Part shown: piece after piece, positions 1 through 4,243 of the stretch
Layout of the letters: the number at the start of each line of letters is the position of its first letter
How positions within the stretch are numbered: the stretch's first letter is position 1
DNA from: Clostridia bacterium
GTDB lineage: Bacteria; Bacillota; Clostridia; Christensenellales; Borkfalkiaceae
Direction: 5' to 3'
DNA: 10,142 nucleotides
NCBI GenBank assembly: GCA_017648525.1
Contig: JAGCIP010000157.1
Coordinates: 1-10,142 of the forward strand
The notes under the pieces: model-generated
Database searches by the model: none
What the model was told of the DNA's origin: nothing
What the model saw: the letters and a program-made list of their open reading frames with translations, nothing else
Translations under genes and position numbers: made by a program

Positions 1-18
1 ATAGAAATTATATTATAA

Positions 19-714
19 TTATAACAGCAACAATAGCAAAGTATTTACTTTTTGACTTAATATTTCACTTTTATTAGAGTTGTTTTGATAAAATTGTTCT
101 ATTTTTTGATACAACCCTGTGATAAAAGTATTTTCCAACTCTTGATATGCTGTCATTATTTCACTTATCTCTTGATAATTTTTATCACTTTTTAATGATT
201 CGTAAATTTCTTTTATATCGTTTTTAACACTAAAATATTCAGTTATAGCGTTATATTTATTAAAAACCAAATCAACAAAATCTGCCGTCTCAATGGCTTC
301 TTTAGAATTAGCCTGTGCGTAGATTTTATCGGATATTTCTTTAATAATTTTTTGAGCACGGTTGATTTTACGTACAAAATTATGCGCTGTCTTTTCAATT
401 TTTAAGGTCATTTGTCCACAATTTATTTCTCCACTATCTAAAACTAAAATCAACTCAAGATTGTCATTAAAATAGGCGTTTATTATTCCAAAGCCATCAT
501 CTCCTTTTTCACCACGAATACTTTCAAGCCACTCTTCGTAAGTTAAGGGCGTTTCGCCTTTTTCTTCTACGTAATCCGCATAAACAGTATATATACTTTT
601 AGTGCTTTTAGTAAAATCGTCTACTTCTCCGCTATCTTTTCCGCTACAAGCAACCGCAAAACAAGATAACGCCACCAAAAGTAATGAAGATATTATAATT
701 TTTAATTTTTTCAT
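19..714 (-). CDS. Putative secreted lipoprotein with short collagen-like segment, function unknown
   Basis: I do not recognise a specific function. The 231-residue product starts with a lysine-rich, hydrophobic signal peptide ending in FAVAC, so Cys23 is the probable lipidated residue (Cys18 is an alternative). Residues about 41-100 resemble a module I know from other Firmicute surface lipoproteins: an 'IYTVYADYVEEKG...TYEEWLESIRG' segment, then a minimal collagen-like GEKGDDGFG stretch, then a 'GELIL-LDSGEINCG'-type strand pair. Residues about 105-225 are charged and probably helical, perhaps coiled-coil. The protein ends in six leucines, an odd hydrophobic tail that might reflect a recent frameshift or truncation. 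The start at 714 is chosen because AGGAGA sits 6 bases upstream and a signal peptide follows at once. The frame stays open to 906, but that extension would run antisense through the neighbouring regulator gene and delete the signal-peptide logic. Expression is probably controlled by the divergent XRE regulator through the operator at 746-762. Confidence 0.8.
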   Translation of the reverse strand: MKKLKIIISSLLLVALSCFAVACSGKDSGEVDDFTKSTKSIYTVYADYVEEKGETPLTYEEWLESIRGEKGDDGFGIINAYFNDNLELILVLDSGEINCGQMTLKIEKTAHNFVRKINRAQKIIKEISDKIYAQANSKEAIETADFVDLVFNKYNAITEYFSVKNDIKEIYESLKSDKNYQEISEIMTAYQELENTFITGLYQKIEQFYQNNSNKSEILSQKVNTLLLLLL

Positions 715-739
715 TGTTCTTCTCCTTTCTTTTTTTATA

Positions 740-768
740 ATTATATACCAAGAATTTTGGTAAGTCAA
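740..768 (-). promoter_or_regulatory. Strong sigma-A-type promoter of the lipoprotein gene
   Basis: On the minus strand, TTGACT (768-763) and a perfect TATAAT (745-740) are separated by exactly 17 bases. The expected start of transcription is near 733, giving a short leader that carries the ribosome binding site AGGAGA (726-721). The whole 17-base spacer is the palindromic operator 746-762, so a bound repressor would cover the face between the two promoter boxes. Confidence 0.85.
746..762. promoter_or_regulatory. Operator 1 (palindrome TACCAA-N5-TTGGTA) in the lipoprotein promoter
   Basis: TACCAAGAATTTTGGTA is a 17-bp inverted repeat with 6-bp arms and a 5-bp centre. It shares both arms and most of the centre with the second site at 775-791; the centres are 29 bp apart. 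Two copies of one palindrome between divergent genes, one of which encodes an XRE protein, point to binding sites of that protein. The assignment to the XRE protein is inference. Confidence 0.8.
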
Positions 769-770
769 AC

Positions 771-795
771 ATATTACCAAGATTTTTGGTAATAT
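771..795. promoter_or_regulatory. Operator 2 (extended palindrome) upstream of the XRE gene
   Basis: A perfect 10-bp inverted repeat, ATATTACCAA and TTGGTAATAT, flanks a 5-bp centre GATTT. Its core TACCAAGATTTTTGGTA (775-791) differs from operator 1 at one central base. It ends 8 bases before the ATG of the XRE gene and overlaps that gene's best promoter candidate, which suggests negative autoregulation. Confidence 0.8.
787..795 (+). promoter_or_regulatory. Candidate extended -10 promoter of the XRE gene
   Basis: TGGTAATAT contains the TGn extension followed by a TAATAT -10 hexamer. No good -35 box lies 16-18 bases upstream, which extended -10 promoters can tolerate. Transcription would start near 802, so the mRNA would have essentially no leader; this agrees with the absence of a strong ribosome binding site before the ATG at 803. 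An alternative is TTGTTC (714-719) with TATAAT (736-741), 16 bases apart, giving a longer leader through both operators. Confidence 0.4.
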
Positions 796-802
796 TAAGA
801 AC

Positions 803-1003
803 ATGAAAAACATTAAATTTTCAGAAAATCTCAAATCGTTAAGACAATCTAAAAAATTAACACAAAAAGGGCTTGCTAATATGTTATCCGTTGACCAACG
901 CACCATAAGCGCGTGGGAAAAAGGTGTTTGCGAGCCAAGTTTTACTTTGCTATCAAAACTTTGCGAAATCTTTGACGAAACGTTTGATAATATTTTAACT
1001 TGA
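803..1003 (+). CDS. Small XRE-family helix-turn-helix transcriptional regulator
   Basis: The 66-residue protein is almost entirely one Cro/CI-type DNA-binding domain. Residues 5-20 (FSENLKSLRQSKKLTQ) form the usual first helix and turn. Residues about 20-41 contain the helix-turn-helix: TQKGLANMLSV, then the recognition helix DQRTISAWEKG. Residues 43-66 (CEPSFTLLSKLCEIFDETFDNILT) match the family's closing helices. There is no sensor or dimerisation domain, so a ligand, proteolytic trigger or partner cannot be inferred from the protein alone. It is transcribed away from the lipoprotein gene. The two palindromes in the shared upstream region are its probable operators, and it probably represses both itself and the lipoprotein. 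The ATG at 803 has only a poor upstream AAGA, so translation may be weak or leaderless. A strong terminator begins 5 bases after the stop codon. Confidence 0.9.
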   Translation: MKNIKFSENLKSLRQSKKLTQKGLANMLSVDQRTISAWEKGVCEPSFTLLSKLCEIFDETFDNILT

Positions 1004-1008
1004 AAAGG

Positions 1009-1041
1009 AAACGCCCCGACAATTCAGTCGGGGCGTTTTTT
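1009..1041 (+). terminator. Rho-independent terminator, probably bidirectional
   Basis: A 12-bp stem (AAACGCCCCGAC, 1009-1020, with GTCGGGGCGTTT, 1027-1038) encloses a 6-base loop and runs into a T-tract ending at 1041. It ends the XRE gene. On the minus strand the stem is followed by a looser T-rich tail (TTTCCTTTTC), so it probably also stops transcripts from the permease gene that ends at 1070. Confidence 0.9.
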
Positions 1042-1069
1042 GTTTGCGTTTTTGTTTCAACTTATTCTT

Positions 1070-1828
1070 TTATCGCCACCCGTCCGCTTTACGAGATAAG
1101 CGAGCAAGGATTATTTCTATTATTACGCCTAATATTACCGAAACACACACTAAAGCAAGCATCTTTGCAATCTCAAAATACACCTTAGAAATATTCAGCA
1201 TAAAACCTAAAGAGTTTGCCGTTTGTGCAATTACTTCGGCAGCAACCATCAACTTGAAGTTTAACGAAAAACCGCTGCCTATCGTATCGTAAACGGTGGG
1301 CAATATTTGTGGTAATTCTATATTTAAGAAAACTTGTTTTTCATCTGCGCCGTCAACTCGCCCCGCTTCTGCGACCGTTTTATCTAACCCAAAAAGTGCG
1401 TTTATAATTTGCGTGTATATCGTAGGTAAAACCACCAAAGTGGTTACTATAATAGGTGCGATTTTAGAGTTTGTCCAAAAAAGCAACAGTAAAACGACTG
1501 CAATAGTTGGAAGTGCACGAATTATTGCTATTATCGGCTGTGTTACTTTCAAAAATAAAGGCATTTTGAATGCTAAAATTGCGCATAGCCCGCCTAAGAT
1601 AAATGCAACAATAAAGGCAATTAAACTTCTAAGCAAGGTTGAAGTTAATGCTAAATAAAACTCCGTTTGACAAAATAGCATGGCAAATTCTTTTGCCGTT
1701 TGACTAACCGACGGCAAAATATACTCGTTATCAATCGTAAATGACGCAACCGCCCAAACGATAACTAAACAAGCCACGCTAAACACGGGCAGTATTAAGT
1801 TTAAGAGTTTATTTTTGTTTGCTTTCAT
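1070..1828 (-). CDS. ABC transporter permease, NitT/TauT (SsuC/TauC-like) family
   Basis: This 252-residue integral membrane protein forms the channel of an ABC importer. Hydrophobic segments are visible at about residues 9-30, 66-87, 98-118, 124-143, 192-210 and 221-243, which fits the six-segment BPD_transp_1 fold. The cytoplasmic EAA loop that docks onto the ATPase is at 154-177 (EAGRVDGADEKQVFLNIELP), with the key Gly160 and the LP pair. The length is normal for the family. It begins 3 bases after the stop of the substrate-binding protein gene and has no clear ribosome binding site, so translational coupling is likely. No ATP-binding subunit follows: the next feature on this strand is a terminator. 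It may use an ATPase encoded elsewhere. The substrate cannot be read from the permease; relatives move sulfonates, nitrate, taurine or thiamine-precursor pyrimidines. Confidence 0.9.
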   Translation of the reverse strand: MKANKNKLLNLILPVFSVACLVIVWAVASFTIDNEYILPSVSQTAKEFAMLFCQTEFYLALTSTLLRSLIAFIVAFILGGLCAILAFKMPLFLKVTQPIIAIIRALPTIAVVLLLLFWTNSKIAPIIVTTLVVLPTIYTQIINALFGLDKTVAEAGRVDGADEKQVFLNIELPQILPTVYDTIGSGFSLNFKLMVAAEVIAQTANSLGFMLNISKVYFEIAKMLALVCVSVILGVIIEIILARLSRKADGWR

Positions 1829-1831
1829 TTC

Positions 1832-2839
1832 TTATGCGAAAAAATCATCAGTAATCGCTTTTGCCGACTTGTCGTCAACTGCGATTATTTTGTTTATATA
1901 TTCTTTGACCGCAAGTTTAGATTTCTCTGCGTTTTCAAAGTAAATTTTACAATTATCAATAACCGTACTATTTAAATTTGTTGCAACTAAACTTGGCGTT
2001 GCCCCTTGCGTTAATTTTGAATTTACCGATTGAACAGCGTCCGCCACGTTTTCTTTTATCCACAAAGCGTTAGCATCGAAATATTGAGCCATATCGTCTA
2101 TCTTTTGCTTGTATTCTTGATAAACACTCTTTTTAACCATTAAAACGGCTTGCGGGTAGGCTTTATTTTGCGCGTCGTATAATTCTTGTACGTCTAATCT
2201 CGTCCACGTTTTATCGTTTGCTATTTTTGTTAGGTTTGTTGCCGCAGGCTCCGGAATTAAGCCAACGGTAATTTTCCCTTGTTTCATAATAGGCAACATA
2301 TCAGGTGCGGATGGAAAATAACGCAAGGTTATCTTTCCAGAAGTAGCGGTGTCGCCAACAACCACGTCGCCTAAAAGTCCGTTAGCAGATAAAATTGCCT
2401 TAAAAGTCAAATCTGGCACTAACCCTTGACCTATTACGCCAACGACTTTGCCTTTAAGACCTTGTAAATCACTAGTACCGTCGCTACTCATAAGGTAAAG
2501 ATTGCCGTGTGTTACCACTCCCGCTAAAACGTAAGGCGAATTTGCATTTGCCTTGTAAAGTTTGCTAGCGGCGTTTACGGGCATGATTATAAAATCGCCT
2601 TTCCCTTGCCCCATTACTCCACCGATTTCGCTTGATGAAACCACGTTGTAATTTATAGTGGCATTAATACCGAAATTTTCATTTTCTCTAATAAATTTTG
2701 CTATTGAAAGTGCAGGCGCACCGTCGGGCGCATAAAATTCAAGCGTTTTATCCCCACCGTTTTGATTTACGCACGCAAATGAAAACAAAGTGGTTAAAGA
2801 CAATATCATTGCAGTTAAAATAATTAAAATTCTTTTCAT
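1832..2839 (-). CDS. ABC transporter substrate-binding lipoprotein, NMT1/THI5-like
   Basis: The 335-residue protein captures the substrate of the neighbouring permease outside the membrane. It has a signal peptide with a probable lipid attachment Cys23 (LFSFAC), although the residues before the Cys are not an ideal lipobox. The mature part follows the NitT/TauT binding-protein plan: residues 33-50 (LEFYAPDGAPALSIAKFI) form the first strand and ligand-facing helix, 81-97 (GDFIIMPVNAASKLYKA) the second recognition segment, 124-139 (DLQGLKGKVVGVIGQG) the typical 'dL+Gk+vgv' hinge strand, and 193-201 (GLIPEPAAT) the 'a-l-EP' motif. The start at 2839 has AAGGAGT 4 bases upstream. No good sigma-A promoter lies directly upstream, so transcription may come from the promoter at 3233-3261 through the structured leader. 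The substrate is undetermined; no TPP riboswitch consensus supports a thiamine-precursor role. Confidence 0.9.
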   Translation of the reverse strand: MKRILIILTAMILSLTTLFSFACVNQNGGDKTLEFYAPDGAPALSIAKFIRENENFGINATINYNVVSSSEIGGVMGQGKGDFIIMPVNAASKLYKANANSPYVLAGVVTHGNLYLMSSDGTSDLQGLKGKVVGVIGQGLVPDLTFKAILSANGLLGDVVVGDTATSGKITLRYFPSAPDMLPIMKQGKITVGLIPEPAATNLTKIANDKTWTRLDVQELYDAQNKAYPQAVLMVKKSVYQEYKQKIDDMAQYFDANALWIKENVADAVQSVNSKLTQGATPSLVATNLNSTVIDNCKIYFENAEKSKLAVKEYINKIIAVDDKSAKAITDDFFA

Positions 2840-2865
2840 AATTACTCCTTTATTTTTTATTTATA

Positions 2866-2875
2866 GTTTGTCCAT
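2866..2875 (-). promoter_or_regulatory. Possible SpoIIID-type binding site before the transporter operon
   Basis: ATGGACAAAC on the minus strand fits the degenerate WWRRACARNY consensus known for Bacillus SpoIIID. It lies 27 bases upstream of the binding-protein start codon, and the spoIIID gene is the next gene upstream. The consensus is loose enough to occur several times by chance in 10 kb. A poor promoter-like pair, TTGACT (2884-2879) and TATAAA (2865-2860), surrounds it, but with a spacer of only 13 bases. Confidence 0.2.
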
Positions 2876-2920
2876 TGAAGTCAAAACTTTGAACAGTAAA
2901 CGACGCATAACGCCGTTTAT

Positions 2921-2962
2921 AACCCAAGAAACACGGAGTGCAACGCAGAGATGCGCCGTTTA
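2921..2962. repeat. 42-bp direct repeat, copy 1
   Basis: The 42 bases from 2921 to 2962, beginning AACCCAAGAAACACGGAGTG and ending GATGCGCCGTTTA, recur without change at 3042-3083, 121 bases downstream. Similarity continues imperfectly for about 7 more bases. A further partial copy of the end (CGCCGTTTATAACCC) lies at 2911-2925, so the unit looks like a rearranged or partly duplicated element. Confidence 0.9.
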
Positions 2963-2972
2963 CAATCCGATG

Positions 2973-3095
2973 TTAAGTGGGTTAGAAACAAGTAGGTCAA
3001 GGCGCACGAGGATTTCGCAGGGGCGTGTACTTTTTGTACACAACCCAAGAAACACGGAGTGCAACGCAGAGATGCGCCGTTTATAACCCGCTTAA
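2973..3095. repeat. Inverted-repeat-ended intergenic element of about 123 bp
   Basis: The ends TTAAGTGGGTTA (2973-2984) and TAACCCGCTTAA (3084-3095) are inverted repeats, complementary apart from one position (a G-T pair in the single strand). Further in, GGCGC (3001-3005) and GCGCC (3074-3078) also pair. The middle holds a small hairpin, GTGTAC-TTTTT-GTACAC (3025-3041), and the second 42-bp repeat copy. There is no coding capacity. The form suits a non-autonomous dispersed repeat (MITE- or REP-like), and its right end abuts the T-tract of the terminator at 3094-3132. Whether it is dispersed in the genome cannot be seen here. Confidence 0.6.
3042..3083. repeat. 42-bp direct repeat, copy 2
   Basis: This copy is identical to 2921-2962, with 79 bases between the two. 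It forms the right half of the inverted-repeat-ended element 2973-3095 and continues into TAACCCGCTTAA. With only two copies and an unequal structured spacer, it is not a CRISPR array. Confidence 0.9.
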
Positions 3096-3132
3096 AAAAA
3101 GAAACGCCCTTACCTGATTATAGGCAAAGGCG
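3094..3132 (-). terminator. Rho-independent terminator downstream of spoIIID / in the structured leader
   Basis: On the minus strand CGCCTTTGCC (3132-3123) pairs with GGTAAGGGCG (3114-3105) across an 8-base loop. That is 10 pairs including two G-U, followed by TTTC and seven T's (3100-3094). It would stop transcripts from spoIIID and from the promoter at 3233-3261 before they reach the ABC operon, unless an alternative fold prevents the stem. Confidence 0.8.
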
Positions 3133-3226
3133 GGACGTGAGTTATCAAGGCTTTTGCCTTGCTAATTCCAAAAATTGATATCCAACCCTTTACTATCAGG
3201 CGCACCTTTTAGTTTAGGTATTTAGT
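3094..3226 (-). ncRNA. Candidate structured leader (riboswitch-like) or small RNA, class unknown
   Basis: A consensus promoter and an intrinsic terminator bracket about 130 non-coding bases. Within them CCTGAT (3200-3195) can pair with ATCAGG (3118-3113), and TAAAGG (3192-3187) with CCTTTG (3130-3125). These pairs form a long-range stem that uses bases of the terminator's 5' arm, loop and first 3'-arm bases, so the two folds exclude each other. Inside the stem is a strong hairpin, CAAGGC-AAAA-GCCTTG (3162-3147). This is the layout of a transcription-attenuating leader, and the genes downstream encode an ABC importer. I see no TPP (no CTGAGA), lysine, SAM, cobalamin, ZTP or T-box signature. 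It may instead be a free-standing small RNA, or simply the spoIIID 3' end. Confidence 0.45.
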
Positions 3227-3232
3227 AAATAT

Positions 3233-3261
3233 ATTTTACAACTTTTACGCAAAATTGTCAA
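3233..3261 (-). promoter_or_regulatory. Consensus sigma-A-type promoter overlapping the spoIIID stop codon
   Basis: TTGACA (3261-3256) and TAAAAT (3238-3233) on the minus strand are exactly 17 bases apart. The first box overlaps the TGA stop of spoIIID. Transcription would start near 3226 and run into the structured region and terminator described at 3094-3226, and beyond it to the ABC transporter genes if termination fails. Confidence 0.75.
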
Positions 3262-3509
3262 ATCTTTGCGCTATATTTTCGTTTAGTGGCTTCTCCGCCA
3301 CGTATGTGGCGTTCTTTTAGGTTAAATTCTAAAACCTTTTTAACCTTTTTATAAAGGTCGTAATCTAACTTTTTAAGGCGTTCGGTAACGTCTTTGTGAA
3401 CTGTGGACTTAGAAAAATGGAACACTTTTGCCGTTGCTCTAACCGTATCGCCGGTTTTGATAACGTGTTCCGCTTCCTTGATAATCCGTTTCTCTATATC
3501 TTCTCGCAC
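3258..3509 (-). CDS. spoIIID: Sporulation transcriptional regulator SpoIIID
   Basis: SpoIIID is a small DNA-binding protein of the mother cell that switches sigma-E-dependent genes on or off during endospore formation. The 83-residue product has the family's helix-turn-helix at about residues 22-45 (TVRATAKVFHFSKSTVHKDV) and the conserved basic tail RHIRGGEATKRKY (68-79). I place the start at GTG 3509: AGGGGG (3522-3517) is 7 bases upstream, and the resulting MREDIEKR lines up with the Bacillus MHDYIKER start. A TTG at 3515 is in frame but touches the ribosome binding site. It is a single-gene unit between two terminators, with a sigma-E-like promoter upstream. Its presence implies that the organism can sporulate or recently could. 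Confidence 0.95.
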   Translation of the reverse strand: MREDIEKRIIKEAEHVIKTGDTVRATAKVFHFSKSTVHKDVTERLKKLDYDLYKKVKKVLEFNLKERHIRGGEATKRKYSAKI

Positions 3510-3537
3510 AAGCAATCCCCCTATTTATAAATAGTAA

Positions 3538-3567
3538 TACTTATGCGCTTATTCGACCTAATATGAC
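3538..3567 (-). promoter_or_regulatory. Possible sigma-E-type promoter of spoIIID
   Basis: On the minus strand GTCATATT (3567-3560) fits the sigma-E -35 consensus (KMATATT). After a 14-base spacer comes CATAAGTA (3545-3538), which keeps the CATA of the -10 consensus CATACAAT but not its second half. In Bacillus spoIIID is transcribed by sigma-E, so the match makes sense. The start would be near 3531, leaving a short leader with AGGGGG. Confidence 0.45.
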
Positions 3568-3592
3568 AAAAAGTCGGACTAACCGACTTTTA
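3568..3592 (-). terminator. Rho-independent terminator of the histidine operon
   Basis: AAAAGTCGG (3591-3583) pairs with CCGACTTTT (3577-3569) across a 5-base loop and runs into a five-T tract on the minus strand. The stem overlaps the TAA stop of the PAP2 gene, making that gene the last of the operon. On the plus strand a T-tract also follows, so it can work in both directions. Confidence 0.85.
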
Positions 3593-4234
3593 TTTTTTTC
3601 TAAAAATATTGATTATATCTGCACTTAAAACAAACCTACTAAAAGGCTTATCTTGGCTTTTTGCTAACAATTTATATAAATATCTAACAATAAAATAAGA
3701 AATAATGCCGGCGGAGAAACCCACTATTAGCCCACCGATAACGTCGGTTGCGTAATGCACTATCAAATAAATTCTTGAAAGGCACATAAGCGCTGTAAAC
3801 ACTAACCCAACCCAACTCCATTTTTTATTAGTCGATAAAAAGAGCGCCAGCATACAAGAGGCGGTTGCCGTTACGTGGCCTGACGGGAAAGACAAATCGC
3901 TTTCCTTGTTCGCCCCGACAAACGACCAAAAATGCCTATACAAAACTTGCTTTTCATAAGGTCTAACTCTCGCAACGAACGGCTTTAGAAAAACGTTTGT
4001 TAAAAGCGCACCTATTCCGATTGCAAGTAGCATACAAAAACCCACTCTTCGGCTCTTTTTGAAAAACAACAAAATCACCGAAAGTATAATTAAGAAAAGC
4101 CCTTTAGTCGCAAAAAACGATATGAAATTAAAAAAGGGTGTAAAGAAATCGCCATTACTTTGCGCAAGCGAGTTCATCACCCTAAATAAGCACCCGTCAA
4201 ACGCTGAAAAGGCGGTGTCTAACCAGTCTGCCAT
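3590..4234 (-). CDS. PAP2-family membrane phosphatase
   Basis: A 214-residue polytopic membrane protein with all three motifs of the PAP2/acid phosphatase superfamily: KX6RP at 84-92 (KPFVARVRP), PSGH at 117-120, and SRxxxxxHYxxDV at 153-165 (SRIYLIVHYATDV). His120 and His160 are the expected catalytic histidines. Hydrophobic segments lie at about 46-58, 65-83, 121-135, 140-152 and 163-183. Family members remove phosphate from lipid phosphates such as undecaprenyl pyrophosphate or phosphatidic acid, with the active site facing outward; the substrate here is not determined. The ATG at 4234 has AGGGAG 5 bases upstream, overlapping the TAG stop of the preceding hisJ 9 bases away, so it is co-transcribed with the his genes. 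Nothing in its sequence ties it to histidine synthesis. Confidence 0.92.
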   Translation of the reverse strand: MADWLDTAFSAFDGCLFRVMNSLAQSNGDFFTPFFNFISFFATKGLFLIILSVILLFFKKSRRVGFCMLLAIGIGALLTNVFLKPFVARVRPYEKQVLYRHFWSFVGANKESDLSFPSGHVTATASCMLALFLSTNKKWSWVGLVFTALMCLSRIYLIVHYATDVIGGLIVGFSAGIISYFIVRYLYKLLAKSQDKPFSRFVLSADIINIFRKK

Positions 4235-4243
4235 AAATTCTCC

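Noticed and set aside
715..906. N-terminal extension of the lipoprotein reading frame upstream of 714
   Set aside because: It runs antisense through the start of the XRE gene and across both operators and the promoter; the internal ATG at 714 has a good ribosome binding site and begins a proper signal peptide.
1296..1658. Plus-strand 120-codon frame opposite the permease gene
   Set aside because: It mirrors the hydrophobic permease coding sequence; the minus-strand product has a complete EAA motif and family length.
2921..3083. Possible CRISPR array
   Set aside because: There are only two full repeat copies, the 79-base interval is itself structured and partly related to the repeat, and no cas gene is present.
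2790..3086. Plus-strand open frame of 98 codons across the repeats
   Set aside because: It arises from the duplicated 42-bp repeat and the antisense of the binding-protein start; it has no ribosome binding site or recognisable protein features.
3094..3226. TPP riboswitch controlling an NMT1/THI5-like transporter
   Set aside because: The region lacks the invariant CTGAGA and the second TPP-binding helix motif, so thiamine control is not supported.
3094..3226. 6S RNA or signal recognition particle RNA
   Set aside because: It is too short for a typical 6S RNA, has no clear central bubble flanked by long closing and terminal stems, and lacks the SRP apical loop sequence.
3510..3515. TTG start for spoIIID at 3515
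   Set aside because: The ribosome binding site AGGGGG would be only 1 base away; the GTG at 3509 has ideal spacing and matches the family's N-terminus.
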